A stretch of DNA of 64,000 nt from Trachythela sp. YZ-2020 (GCA_016169945.1 JADLSH010000365.1:310001-374000); one strand, 5' to 3'; positions 12,701 through 23,180 are shown, counted from the first letter of the stretch. A program made the numbers and translations. The notes: generated from the sequence alone by a model not told the origin.

Positions 12701-13939
12701 TTTCAGTGTCGCCTTATAGTAAACACGATGAGTCATCAGAAATGTGAAATATTCAACTATATGTTCATTCCTTTAATACTGATCAACATAGCAATCTTTC
12801 TAGTCAGTTTTAATGAGATGTTTGTGTTAGCCGTCTACACTACAGTCATTGGCTGTATTCATGTGGATTATGGCGTTGGAGTGGTAAGTATAAATCTTAA
12901 AGTGCTACTAACCCCAAAAATTATTTTTGTATATGTGTAATATTTGTATCATTCTGAGAAGAAATGTAATATATCTTTATAGTAAAAATCCTCATCTTGA
13001 ACAACTTTTTCACTGTCAAAGTTGCCGGATATGATGTCATTAGGTGAATTTTTAGCATCAAAAAACAAAGGAAAACTAACTTGCAAATTCATCTAATGAC
13101 ATCATATCCGGTAACTTTGACAGTGAAAAAGTTGATCAAGATGAAGATTTTTAATATATAGAGAATATTACATGGTTGCGCGGATATATGGAATTTATTT
13201 CGAGTGTTGAAGAGAATATTTTCTTCAACACGAGAAATAAATTCCATATTTCCAAGCAACCGTGTACTATTCTGTTTATTTTATAAACAAATTATAAACA
13301 AACGACAATTCATATAGAAACTCAAAACAAATATGTAAATAGTACACCAAATAGTAATAGGTTTTTGATTGGCTTACAAAAATGATATTTTCACACGTAA
13401 AAATATCGTATTTTTTACGTGTGTTTAAATACGATTTTTCTCAGTGGCATAAAACTCTATATAACACTTATGTTTATGTAATATAAAGATATATTACATT
13501 TCCTCTCAGAATGATACAAATATTACACTTTAATGTGCACTACAGTTTTGTCCCAAAAACGAACCTTTATTAAAACAGCTCAGCATCTGCAAAACTCTGT
13601 TACAGTAGGTCTACATGCAAGTTGGTCTGTTTTGTGATAACACATCATGTATATTTATTTATTAGGTTTTATGCCCGCAACGGCCCTTTTATAGGTCACA
13701 ATTTTGTTCTTTTTTTATTACTTTTATTCCAAATGCTATCCAAAGTAGTGTTGGCACCGGGGACGGCTCATTAATATATAAGGTTCAGCCACTCTTTTCA
13801 GGTTAAGAAAATATTTGATAGGGTAAAAAGTGATGGGTGCTTATCATATTTTGGCATAGAGAAGCTTGCAGTGTTTTCAAGTGCCCAACATTCTTGGTTG
13901 CAAAAGATGAGTTTGGCATTTGAATTTCACTGCAGTTAA
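6702..13939 (+). CDS. Ethanolaminephosphotransferase 1-like (EPT1/SELENOI family), split gene, 5' incomplete
   Basis: Family role: transfers phosphoethanolamine from CDP-ethanolamine to a lipid acceptor (diacylglycerol or alkyl-acylglycerol), making phosphatidylethanolamine in ER or Golgi membranes. Coding exons in phase: 6702-6761, 7654-7892, 8560-8782, 9359-9467, 9580-9628, 9986-10166, 12707-12883, then a tentative last exon 13802-13939. All junctions are GT-AG. The first visible exon encodes YVMHPFWNNAVK, a family hallmark. The catalytic motif DG-x2-AR-x8-G-x3-D-x3-D is intact across the 7892/8560 junction (DGKQARRTKSSSPLGELFD). Later exons keep HWEKY-TG-LFLPW and the polytopic hydrophobic pattern. 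The exon encoding the N-terminal GFDKYK region was not found. Introns hold an ACTG-rich minisatellite and nested MITEs. Vertebrate SELENOI has a C-terminal selenocysteine; none is evident here. Confidence 0.88.
8801..9290. repeat. ACTG-based minisatellite in an EPT1 intron
   Basis: It starts as (CTGA)n and grades into a higher-order repeat of about 70 bp seen around 9101-9260, built of gactggctgattg/gccaaccgacc blocks. It lies wholly within the intron between 8782 and 9359. Confidence 0.8.
9841..9956. repeat. Dispersed repeat, TTAACGCC...GGGTTAA type
   Basis: It carries actagtaaaatcgtctggcat and ggcttaatgggttaa. Related copies occur at about 43,715-43,765, 45,490-45,555, and 58,491-58,585 with an inverted partner at 58,614-58,727. 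It ends 30 bp before the acceptor of the exon at 9986. Confidence 0.6.
10336..10706. mobile_element. Possible MITE with CAGGGTT ends
   Basis: It is bounded by CAGGGTTTG and CGAACCCTG. The interior repeats CTTGAAAAGTCCTT-like words. Only a TCTAG pentamer is shared by the flanks, so the target duplication is not convincing. Confidence 0.4.
10819..12372. mobile_element. TTAA-duplicating element with long TIRs, carrying a nested hAT MITE
   Basis: It is flanked by TTAA (10815-10818 and 12373-12376). The ends match ggttacatcacatgat (left end diverged) and run on through gcgttatggtagattggaca and tgcgcaacgaattttaggtg. Internally, 10,890-11,104 is inverted at 11,185-11,400. TTAA duplication fits piggyBac- or Kolobok-type elements; no transposase is visible. 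The surrounding ~130-bp repeat (10,735-10,826, 12,377-12,690) was its target. Confidence 0.75.
11831..12265. mobile_element. hAT-type MITE, 435 bp, nested
   Basis: The TIR CAGTGGCGTAAC/GTTACGCCACTG is perfect. The 8-bp duplication AGCATGCT is exact (11823-11830 and 12266-12273). It lies inside the TTAA element at 10,819-12,372, so it is the younger of the two. It is non-coding. Confidence 0.85.
12377..12690. repeat. ~130-bp tandem repeat units in an EPT1 intron
   Basis: Diverged units share tggacctctag, gatagagctatcc and aaataaagtt. A part-unit lies at 10,735-10,814, left of the inserted TTAA element. The array ends just before the acceptor of the exon at 12,707. Confidence 0.55.
12901..13529. 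mobile_element. TTAA-type element related to 47,923-49,030
   Basis: It starts AGTGCTACTAACCCC after TTAA (12897-12900). Inside it holds an inverted pair (ctgtcaaagttgccggatat and complement, 13,010-13,132) and a hairpin at 13,160-13,270. The right end (aatattacact|TTAA) lacks the outer terminal block seen in the 48-kb copy, so it is probably internally broken. Confidence 0.65.
13802..13939 (+). CDS. Tentative terminal EPT1 exon
   Basis: A pyrimidine-rich acceptor (CACTCTTTTCAG) precedes an open frame in the phase needed after the exon ending at 12,883. It encodes 45 residues, starting VKKIFDRVKSDG, then TAA. The family's last exon begins V-x-x-[IL] and encodes a short cytosolic tail, so position and phase fit, but identity to known tails is weak. 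No TGA selenocysteine codon is seen. Confidence 0.4.
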   Translation, partial: VKKIFDRVKSDGCLSYFGIEKLAVFSSAQHSWLQKMSLAFEFHCS

Positions 13940-14280
13940 AACAAATTGGTTTAACTTCAAACACCTCGCATACTGGTTGTCTTAAAATCTGAGACATCCA
14001 ATGTATGGAACCAATTTGATTTCATGCATGTTTGGCCGATGTTAGACTTTATCCGGTTGGATTGCAAAATAGACTATTCGACGCGCCCGTAATGGACACT
14101 TGTGAGGGGTTTGTGGTGCATGGGTTTTCAAAATTTTTTTTGTATTTTAGGTAAACGAAATGTGTGACATGTTAAGAATACGTTGTTTCTCGCTTAAGCC
14201 GTTATGAACAAGAAGTCCATGTGCATGCTTGTGTTCTTTGAAACTAGAACAAAAACCGCATTATAATACCTGGTTTCTAT
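13940..14280. other. No gene recognised
   Basis: Downstream of the tentative last EPT1 exon. I see no clear poly(A) signal or exon here. Confidence 0.4.
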
Positions 14281-14284
14281 TTAA

Positions 14285-15073
14285 GCCCATGTTAGACGGG
14301 GCAATTTTTGCTGCAACTTGCAACGCAATTTCTGCACAGAGCCATGTTATGTAGAAATATACGCACAGAAAGACAGTGAACATGGCCCGCGTTTCACTTC
14401 ACCGTTGTTATCATTCTCATTCATTTCTTTGTTGCCTTCTGGGCGTGTTTAGCAAGAAAAATATCGACCAAGTAAAACGAGATTCATTCTCACAGTTTCT
14501 CTGAGAATATACTTTTTACCTAACATCGCTCTGTGTCTGAAATTGCCAGTGCTGTGAAAGTTACATAATTTTTGTAACCAGTTACAGTTACATCATCACA
14601 AAAGTAACTAGTTACCGATACAAGTTACAATGATAAGAAAGTAACTAGTTACAGTTTCAAAGTTACTTCAAAAAATTTGTAACTAGTTACAAAGTTACAT
14701 TCCTTTATCCATGTTACTAGAATAAACAAAAAAATTACTGGCTTTTAGATGCTAGTAGCCTAGTACCATAATTATGTATTTAACAGCTAGGATATAGTTA
14801 TGACTACACAGAAATAGTCAAGTTGTACATAATGTACTTTTATTAATATAACATTACCATTTTTTATCAAGAAAGAATGACATCCTCAACTGAAAACCAG
14901 TTACAAAATTCATATTTTTAAGCTAAATAATGTAACTAGTTATAGTTACTTCTTCAAAAAAGTAACCAGTTACAGTTACTTCAAAATGTAACTAGTTATT
15001 TGTAACGAAGTTACTCACAGCACTGGAAATTGCGTTCCAAGTTGCAGCAAAAATTGGCTCGTGTGACATGGCC
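14285..15073. mobile_element. TTAA-type TIR element (copy 1) with nested hAT MITE
   Basis: The TIRs run from gcccatgttagacggggc and contain gcaacgcaatttctgcacag and its complement. TTAA precedes the left end (14281-14284); the right TTAA is mutated (TTTA). A paralogous copy lies at 15,976-16,488 and a fragment at about 50,206-50,400. There is no coding capacity. Confidence 0.75.
14547..15025. mobile_element. hAT-type MITE, 479 bp, nested
   Basis: The ends are CAGTGCTGTGA/TCACAGCACTG. The 8-bp duplication GAAATTGC is exact (14539-14546 and 15026-15033). The interior is made of repeated gtaactagttac words. The paralogous host copy near 16,437 shows the unoccupied site (CGAATTTGCG), which confirms the boundaries. 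Confidence 0.88.
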
Positions 15074-15329
15074 TTTAGTCGTAAAGGTCTCGACCATGTA
15101 CCCTATTCTCCCGCATATAAGCGCATGCGCCCATAAGCGGATATTTACGATTTTTCGATATATTTTGGAGTCACAGTCGTCGTTATCCCATTAAGGCCCA
15201 CCCACCTCCCTCAGTATGAACAACTTGTGTAATTGAAATTGTGTGATTTCCATACAACAAGACACTTCAACAAACGTTAATTTACAGTTAATAAAACAAA
15301 CAATAGAATTCAATGCCAATGAGGCAATT

Positions 15330-15535
15330 TATTATATACACAAGCTCTGGATATGAGGTATTCTGCAATCTGATTGGTTCTCTACTAGCAGGATATTAGC
15401 TCATATCCTGTTAGTAGAGAAAAGTAGAAAAATGGCTGGCAGATTTGGACAATTAAATGAAGAGGAAATTCAAGTTTTACTTGAAAAAAGTACGGCAAAA
15501 TGTTCTGTTCATATCCAGAGCTTGTGTATATAATA
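15330..15535. repeat. Foldback with a coding-like scrap in the loop
   Basis: Arms of about 26 bp (attatatacacaagctctgg and complement) enclose a TCTGATTGG motif and an open stretch from 15,432 that starts MAGRFGQLNEEEIQVLLEK. That stretch resembles the N-termini of Crypton-type tyrosine-recombinase proteins that I recall as common in cnidarians. It runs into the right arm and is not a gene. Confidence 0.6.
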
Positions 15536-15537
15536 AA

Positions 15538-15646
15538 ACAGTTATTCTACTCACTCTCGTCGTATATGACTGATAGCCGACTCAGCGCTATCGCGCCTCG
15601 TCGGCTATCAGCTCATATACGACTCGAGTTCGTAGAATAACTGTTA
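15538..15646. repeat. Foldback hairpin
   Basis: aacagttattctac is inverted as gtagaataactgtt. The stem includes cgtatatgactgatagccga, and the apex is cagcgctatcgcgcctcg. It directly adjoins the foldback at 15,330-15,535. Confidence 0.75.
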
Positions 15647-15796
15647 AATGTCTTAAATAGAGTCCAAGAACCATGAAATAATCAGGCTATTCATTCCTCA
15701 TTGAATATTCATTATCCCTCATTATGACGTCATTAGCATTATATTGGACATAACTAATTATGCAAGGGTGTCAGTTCAACGATACGCGAACGGGTT

Positions 15797-15860
15797 GAAA
15801 ACACCCACCCTCCCACCCATACCCCTTCCCACCCATACCCCTTCCCACCTATACCCCTTC
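15797..15860. repeat. Short 17-bp tandem repeat
   Basis: About three units of cccacccataccccttc. The rest of 15,647-15,970 shows no gene. Confidence 0.6.
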
Positions 15861-15975
15861 AACTATTACACTAAGATTCATATATTGGTAGACAATTTTC
15901 TATACTTAGCATGCAAGTTTATATAGGTGTTTGTCTTGACAAAGTATTTACCGAACTCAAATTTCGATAACTTAA

Positions 15976-16488
15976 AGCCATGTTATACACGGGGCAAGTT
16001 TCTGCAACTCGCAACGCAATTTCTGCACAGCAGGGGCGTAGGAAGCGGAGGGGCCGCCGCCCCCAATATTTTATAAAGGGGGCCGGAATAGCTTTCGGCC
16101 CCCAAAAAAATAATTGAATTTTAAAAAAATTGCAGCAAATAGCATAGACTCACAAATCATAATGAAATAATTAATGAAAGGGCTTAACGAAAGACGGCCC
16201 CCCTAAGTTTAACAAGCTTCCTGCGCCCCAGGCACAGAGCCATGTTATGTAGAAATGTACGCACAGAAAAACAATGCCGAACTTAGCCCGCATTTCACTC
16301 CACTAATATTATCATTCTCATTCATCTCTTTGTTGCCTTCTGGGCATGTTTAGCAAGAAAAATATCGGCAAAGTAGAACGATATTCATCCTCAATTGTTC
16401 TGCGAATATACTTTTTACCTAACAACGCTCTGTGTCCGAATTTGCGTTGCAAGTTGCAGCAAAAATTGCCTCGTGTAACACATGACCT
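15976..16488. mobile_element. TTAA-type TIR element (copy 2) with nested small MITE
   Basis: It is flanked by TTAA (15972-15975 and 16489-16492). The ends are agccatgttatacacggggc and its near-complement. It is the same family as 14,285-15,073 and keeps the intact site that the other copy's hAT insertion occupies. Confidence 0.8.
16031..16231. mobile_element. MITE, 201 bp, nested, GCACAG duplication
   Basis: The ends are CAGGGGCGTAGGAAGC and GCTTCCTGCGCCCCAG. GCACAG occurs on both sides (16025-16030 and 16232-16237). The paralog at about 14,333 shows the empty site (CTGCACAGAGCC). The 6-bp duplication is short for hAT, although the ends look hAT-like. Confidence 0.8.
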
Positions 16489-16510
16489 TTAAAGCGCCTG
16501 TATTCGGATA

Positions 16511-16988
16511 TACAGGGTGTATCAAAAAAACTGCAAATACCATAATTTGTATGCACGAGATCATACATTAGAATTTCAATGGCTGTGCAAATAATTACGC
16601 TTCTGGGATTTGAAAATACGTTTCCCAGGGGTATCAAAACAAGCACACAAAGTGAATTAAACTTATGAGTTCGATTACGAATGGCTCAGTTAAGAACAGA
16701 ACTAAGATAATTTCTTGTTTTAAACGTATACGAGCAAACTCAACTTCCGTCTAAAATCGTGTTTATTGGAAAAGCACATAACCCTAGGGTACGCAAAACA
16801 CAATGGTTAGGGAGCGTTAGTAAACATGATCGACCGTAGGCAAAGCAAATTGTGTCTAACAAACAAATTGAAGTACAACGTATTTTCAAATCCCAGAAGC
16901 GTAATTATTTGCACAGCCATTGAAATTCTAATGTATGATCTCGTGCATACAAATTATGGTATTTGCAGTTTTTTTGATACACCCTGTA
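16511..16988. mobile_element. Tc1/mariner-like MITE with ~115-bp TIRs
   Basis: TACAGGGTGTATC...GATACACCCTGTA, with TA at both edges. The left arm through gcgtaattatttgcacagcc is inverted almost exactly at 16,871-16,986. There is no transposase frame inside. Confidence 0.75.
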
Positions 16989-16999
16989 GAGAACTTTAA

Positions 17000-17241
17000 G
17001 CCTGGTTCACCCGAGTGAGATAAGCATAAGCAGGAATACAAAAGAAAACTTTCCCTCTAGGTTAAAAAGGCAAAGCGGGAAGAATTTTCTTTTGAAATGT
17101 CTTTTGTTCCGGCTTAGCTTGTGCTGAGAAGCTTATGCTTGTGCTTATTTCGACGTTTATGTTGCACACTTCACTGCAACCCTTTGTTTCACCTTTTGTC
17201 TTTCCTTATGCTTGTGCTTATCTCACTCGTGTGAACCAGGC
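17000..17241. mobile_element. TTAA-type MITE, 242 bp
   Basis: TTAA on both sides (16996-16999 and 17242-17245). The TIR is gcctggttcacncgagtgag followed by ataagcataagc. It lies 7 bp from the Tc1/mariner-like element. The next stretch, to 17,825, shows no gene. Confidence 0.75.
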
Positions 17242-17829
17242 TTAAGTACTGTATGTATAACGGCAACGCGATGACGACGGCTATTAATACAATGAGTCGA
17301 TGAAAAGAAATTAATTATTAAAGTCCCACGGGAGTTTTAGACGTGGTTCTCGCTCTGTTTACAACGTCAAATCACATATTTTCACGCCTTGTACACATGC
17401 AACGCCTGCAATTCAAGCCGCAACAAGTGCTACTTCAAATTGATTCCGTAGAACTCTTCTCAACCATGAAACCCGTCTCTTCAATTTCTTAAACTGTATT
17501 AACTGTGTATTGATAATACACGACAAGTTTTCTCTACAATCATTTATTTGAAGGAGTTTGTTGCTGCCGTCGTCGTCGCGTTGCCGGGGGGGGGGGCGAT
17601 TATATGCGGGGGATAGGGTATGGCCGATGCAATAGAATGTCGATATCTCTCTACCATCAGTAAAGACCGATTTGGCTACAGCAAACAAAAGATGAAATGG
17701 ATCCAGACTATTTCACATGTAATGTAATTAAGTGTCGATTCTCTCTACAGTCAGCAAAGACTGATTTGCATATAGCACACAAAAGACAAGTTGAACTGTT
17801 GTACAGTAAAATATGATTGATTGATTTAA

Positions 17830-18087
17830 GGTTACATCACATGATAGGCGTGCGTTATGGTAGATTAGATATTGCGCAACGAATTTTAGGTGTAGTTAGT
17901 TAAAAAAGCCATGGAGTACTTATACTTTTATTCAGTCAGACAAAACTAGAAAGGTTTTACCTGAACACTCATCAAACGATGTTTTTTCGAAATCAGCATT
18001 TTCCTGGGTTTTTTTCACTGAAAATTTGGTAAAACTACACCTAAAATTCGTTGCGCAATGTCCAATCTATCATCATGTGATGTAACC
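17830..18087. mobile_element. TTAA-type MITE, 258 bp; short relative of 10,819-12,372
   Basis: Both ends read ggttacatcacatgat, with TTAA on the left (17826-17829) and ATAA on the right. It shares the TIR and the sub-terminal gttttacctgaacac block with the longer element. It looks like an internal-deletion derivative. Confidence 0.8.
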
Positions 18088-18339
18088 ATAAGTCGTAATG
18101 GTAAGGCAATTATGATAGCTGTAATATTTTCATGATTAATAAATTTGTCTTACCAAATTGGTATCTAGCATGAATGTTGTGGGAGCGTCCAATCGATTAA
18201 TTATCGAAAAAGATAGTAACGTTATGCGCTCACTGAGGTTTAGTAATTAACATCGCTTGTATATGTGCTCCTATATAAAATGAGTAAAACGTAACAGATG
18301 CTTGAACCACTTCTTCCTGTTAATGTTTTACTCCACTGC

Positions 18340-19045
18340 TAGAGTTGATCGGCTTTTTGATGATGACATATTAAACAACAGCTGGTTAAAACTTCTGAGG
18401 GAGTTGGATATTCTTGCTTATCGTGATTTGAACAATTTAAATAAATGGCTGTCACGGCAAAGAATCTAAGCCTCACAACACGCTGATCTGAAAACAAGGA
18501 CTGAATTTATCATCAGTGGATTCTCTTTCTTCTGACATTTGCTGGTCATACCAATATGGCTGCCATAAGCCTAATCGTGTGGTGTTTAAAACGTTCTAAA
18601 ACTCTGTAGAGACGTCGGAAGCTATATTTCTTAAGCTACATAGAAACAAATATTTGCTTTGTAAAATAACCAATCAGTTAAACAGCTAACGATTTGACTA
18701 TAGTCAAGAATTTGACAGATATGTATTCATAAAAAGTATTCGGGCTTCAAAATTCGGGCTCAGTGAATTCAATAGGATGCTCTATCCAGTTCTAGTTTTC
18801 AGATCAGTGCTTCATAACGATCCATCTACCAAAAATATCACAGGAACTGAAGCGTTGAGGAGGCTTAGAAGATTTATGGGCCACCAAACACAAATATCTG
18901 CCTTGTAGTATGATGGCAAGACCCTATTTAGTCTATTGCTGTATTGTCTGGGAACTGAAAGACGTTGTTCTTCAGTCTTCACGACAATGTGCAAAGGTTA
19001 CGGAATAAGATTACCTGAATACTTGCAGAACAAATAGAAGAGAAT
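18340..19045 (+). pseudogene. Degenerate LINE reverse-transcriptase remnant
   Basis: Frame fragments follow the order of a CR1/L2/jockey-type reverse transcriptase: a FDDD-like string, RDLNNLNKWLS, KTRTEFIISG, then PYLVYCCIVWE (about 18,930) and, in another frame, LHDNVQRLRNKIT. These match the fingers-to-thumb order (DLNxLxxWL, KTEFMxIG, YCCIVW, LQxLQNRAAR) of such proteins. Stops and frame changes are frequent, so this is an old dead copy. No ends or poly(A) tail are visible. Confidence 0.5.
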
Positions 19046-20420
19046 TGTGTTTCACAAAATGTGTAACAGACTGTTTTTGAAAAATGTCATGTCGTGTTCG
19101 TGTCGTCCCGGTGTCCCCTATCCAGTCTTTGCGTAAAAATGTGTCTGCAATTTGTAAACAATATTTTGCACCGTTGACGTGTAAAAATAAATATAAAATG
19201 AAGAAAGAAGAAACATAGAAGATCAAAAGGAAGAAATGACGTTGTTATGTTTCGAGCAATGCCCCTGAACTCACGAAGGACAGAATTGCACTAAGATCGT
19301 CTATTTGTCGTCTTCTTTCAACAGCAATTAAGGTCCATCAACTGTACGTTGTTATAGAAGAACAAAACAAAACCTTTATGATTAACGTTAGCAAATAATC
19401 CTCTCTGCGTCGGGTGCAGAAGATATACAACTGTCATCTTCTTCAAAATTATCTAAAGTAGACATGTTATGGAGAAGACCTTTCCAAGAAAAATACAAGA
19501 ACTGATCTATTCGAAATGTTACCACATTGCAGGTATTATTTTTCTCCAATATATTTACTCGTTCTTGCCTTCTATTTATTTTGTAGATGTTGGATGCGTT
19601 ACAAGGAATTTTGTATTTATAATGCGTGATTTTTACGCAACGAACGTGTTAAAACATACTATGTATGTACTAGATGTTTCATGGCTAAAGATGAAGTAAT
19701 ACAGCTTTTGTTGCAAGTTGCAGCCATTTTGCTGTCCGTATTACTTTGCCTCAAAGGATCTTTTAAATATTTCAATACTCCACGATGCGACCGATCCTGG
19801 GTAACTGGGAATTAAGGTCTAAGTAAAAGAAGACTATATAGTCCATGATGTTGAACTTTTCTTTGCTGTTTGACTAATTCAGCTGCAAATCTGCTTGATT
19901 TTACTTGTCAAGGGGAAAGTATCAGTGCCACCATCTTTTGCAATGCAAACATATATACATGGAATTTATTTGGTTTTCTTTTTCACGGAAGCACACTGCT
20001 GATGCATCCATAAAGTTGTCCGAGCTTTTCACGCAAATCTATCAGATAACAAGAAAAAACGAAAGAATGACTAGCGATGTGACGAGATATATGAACTACC
20101 CAAGATAGTGCGGCAAGGCTTGAAGAACTCCAATATTAAATACTACACATGCCGTATATGTACGATTTCTCTCCAATGTAACATTGTATTCATCTATCAT
20201 TGACAATGTTTAAAGAACAACTTTTTGGACTTTATCTGTTTTTTAACTAGACAAAACGGGTATAGTTTAAGAGGTTGGGAATTTTATACAACTGACCCCA
20301 GTTGATCGTACTTGTAAAATTGTTTGGCTTTAATCACGGTTAGCTTTAATTGGGTTACAATTTTCTTACACATGGGTTTGTTTCTAGCTCCCAAAGAGCC
20401 AGTGGTCTGAAGCTGCAATC
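19046..20420. other. No gene recognised
   Basis: AT-rich sequence between two LINE remnants. It may be further LINE-derived sequence, but I cannot show that. Confidence 0.35.
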
Positions 20421-20544
20421 AAGATTTCACTAAGATGGTGTGTTCAGCAAAGCATATGAACATTGGAAATACTCAACGAATGACAAAGAATTTCTGAAGA
20501 TGTTAGGAGGAATCGAGTTTTTGGAAACCATTTCTTCTTGAAGG

Positions 20545-20660
20545 ACTGTCAAAATTCATCTATGTTATGGCAGCGAATTCTGGGCTCCCAAAACATCATC
20601 TAGGAATTTACTTCGTTTAGAAGGTGTCCAACGACGAGCTAGCTACCTTTGTTTTGTAGC
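20545..20660 (+). pseudogene. LINE reverse-transcriptase thumb remnant
   Basis: One frame reads HLCYGSEFWAPKTSSRNLL then RLEGVQRRASYL. This is the conserved LCYxxEVWxP...LExVQRRATxxI block near the end of CR1/jockey-type reverse transcriptases, and is close in pattern to the LINE at 44.0-45.5 kb (LCYATEVWSP...VQRRATRWIL). Flanking frames are broken. No gene follows before 21,680. Confidence 0.6.
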
Positions 20661-21684
20661 TAGCTTTGTTTACGTACAACATGTTTTGATGTCGATAGGC
20701 CGAGGACGTGGAAAACTTTGTGTGCAAAATGTCGCTCTTGTTCTATGTCATGTTGTTCTTAATTATGAATGTTTGTTTGTAACTTAATCTCTGTGTACTC
20801 ACGCAGCTTTATGAGACGTGTTGTAACTCTGTGAGTCTCATTCATAGTACTTGTGCATGTAGTGATATCAATTTATGTATGGTGGGACTTAATTTAGAAC
20901 CTTTTTGGTCCTGTTGTCTGCGCCATCAATCTATTATCTTTGATTGTAAAATTAATTTAAAAAAAAGGTGGAGCCGTGGAGGTATTTTCTACCCGACCGC
21001 AGACGTCCAATGTAGTAGTATACCGAATTAATGTGCACCTACGATAGCCATCGTCGTTTTGGTACATTTGTCTTGACATTTTTCGTAAGGCAGTCTAATT
21101 AAACAAACAACAAAAAAGTCATTCTTTACGTGTATTATTGTCTTCATCGAACTTGTTCTGATTGTCTTAATCTTATAAACAACCCACTGCTTAGTAACCC
21201 GAAATCAAGTTGGTCGTGTCAGTTGGTGATTTTCAGGACCGTAGCCAATAGCGAGGTGTGTGACGCCTCCCTGAAAAAATGTTGTCGGCAAACTATAAAA
21301 ATATCACTATAAACGAACGATACATTAAAGGGGGAAATTCTTTATTGTAAATGTCGTCAAAAATGCGGTCAAATAATTCATATCGTCAATAGGTAAAGCA
21401 ATTCCTATCAAATAAAGATGCGATATGGAAGCTGCGTTAAATGTCCGTCGGCAAACAAAGTCTTTTTGGAGAAAATTTAAAATGCGGCATTTTAAATGAT
21501 TAAGCAAATTATTTACAATCTCAACGGTAACCCACCTCCACAATAGCGTTCAAAGGGATGCCGACAATGGCGTCACGCTTTTTCCCACCATATATTTTCT
21601 ACAAAATAATAACGAGCGTATGCACAGAGAGCGTACGTACAGAATAATGAGCGTACGTACGCATGACGAGTACAGAATTTAATT

Positions 21685-22277
21685 AGAGACCTTTAGATCG
21701 AGGTTTACGCCGAACCGCTAACGTCTACGGGTCACGTGACCCTATCCCGACGCCACGTTTGAGGTTTTCAACGCGAGTTTTGAACGTCAAGAGGTGGGTC
21801 TACACGTTTGTAATTTCCCTCAGGGTTTATTTGGTTCTTTTTATATCATGTTTCACGTATCCACACTATGCGCATACACAGTACTTATCATTCTAGCAGG
21901 AAAGACGAATTTGAAGTCGAAATAGTTGATTCTTCGCATTTTATTTTGACTCGAACATGATACGCTTGGAGGAGCGAAATCCAACATGGCGGCGATCAAC
22001 ACTTGATTCTTCCGTAGACTTTAAGACTTATAAAGCGCATTTCACCTCTCGTTTAGATCCTTCGAAGAACATCATCTGAGTCGACTTCAAATCTAAGTCG
22101 AAAAATGTTCATCTAAGAACTTCAAATCTAAGTCGAAAAATGTTCGAACCGCAAACGGCAAACCGCTAACGGCAAACCGCTAACGGCAAACCGCTAACGG
22201 CAAACCGCTAACGGCAAACCGCTAACGTCAAACGGCGGTTACAGGTTTGCGGTAAACCTGAATCTAAAGGTCTCTAA
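21685..22277. mobile_element. TIR element with 14-bp tandem array
   Basis: TTAGAGACCTTTAGAT at the left is inverted as ATCTAAAGGTCTCTAA at the right; both sit in gcgtacgtacg sequence. Near the right end are six 14-bp units, aaccgctaacggca, at 22,147-22,230. The duplication length is unclear because TTA/TAA are part of the symmetrical ends. Confidence 0.55.
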
Positions 22278-22566
22278 TGAGCGTACGTACGTGTACGACT
22301 TAACGTGATTGGTTGGACATGTCTGAACATGAACGAACCGAGAGTATAAATCGAGCTCTTTGAAAAGGACGGAGCAAACATCTCACAATACATATGCAAC
22401 TTAAGTTACTGAGATGGAGTGTTTACATGGAAAACCTGCTTCTTGCTCGACAACGAAAAATGGTTCATTCTGGTTTGGTGGGCAAACCCTACTTGTGGTT
22501 TTATTTGTTCTGAGGACGACGGTTACCTATTTCAAACAGCTTTGGCAGCTTGGAGAGCCACCAATT

Positions 22567-22800
22567 ACTGTGGGCCCTTTTACCTAACCCACCCTGTCAA
22601 CTTTCCCCGTGGGAGGAAACCGGAGTACCCGGAGAAAACCCACGACTTTCGGCAGAGCGTTGACTTTACTCTTTTCACTTGAGGACTAGGTTCGAGTCGC
22701 GTTGTGAAAGTTCTCACTGAGACTTGAACCCGCGGCCTTAGAGGTGGAAACCAAGTGCGCTAACCACTTCGCCACCGAAGCCCCCTGGGCCCACTTTACA
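22567..22800 (-). repeat. tRNA-derived SINE
   Basis: On the minus strand an A-box-like TGGCGAAGTGG (22,764-22,774) is followed by a B-box GGGTTCAAGTC (22,721-22,731) at normal promoter spacing. Next comes a conserved block containing TTTTCTCCGGGTACTCCGG (22,617-22,645). A related block occurs at about 34,768-34,795. The head resembles a tRNA, but I could not fold a full cloverleaf, so I call it a SINE. Confidence 0.55.
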
Positions 22801-23059
22801 TGTGCAGAACGTGAAAACCCATGTCCCCCCTGGATGTGGGCTGACGAAAAACAAATTGAGAAATACACGCGCAGATAAGGAGAGTAGGGCACAGGATATA
22901 TTGTCAGCTTCGAGTTCAAGATATTGAACGAAAGTGTGCACTCAATGTGGGCTTATGTATTGCAAGAACGTTTGGCGGAGGGGGTTAGTGGAGAGAGTAG
23001 GGTTTATGGAATGAGGTTATCATAGTTCTCAAAAAGCCTAATTGCTACATTTCTTGTGA

Positions 23060-23180
23060 CGGCATCGATAAAGTAAGACGATATGTAACAATTAACTTTT
23101 TCGGGAACTTTAAGTAAGACAATATGTAACAATTAACTTTTCAAGTAAGACAATATGTAACAATTAACTTTTTCGGGAAC
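23060..23180. repeat. ~45-bp tandem repeat, three units
   Basis: Units read aagtaagacaatatgtaac then aattaactttttcgggaac. The third spacing is shortened. A G-homopolymer lies at about 23,366-23,380. No gene is seen between 22,800 and the stop codon at 23,739. Confidence 0.65.

Noticed and set aside
22711..22790. Possible tRNA gene
   Set aside because: A and B boxes are present, but no convincing acceptor stem or anticodon arm could be folded, and it continues into a SINE-like block.
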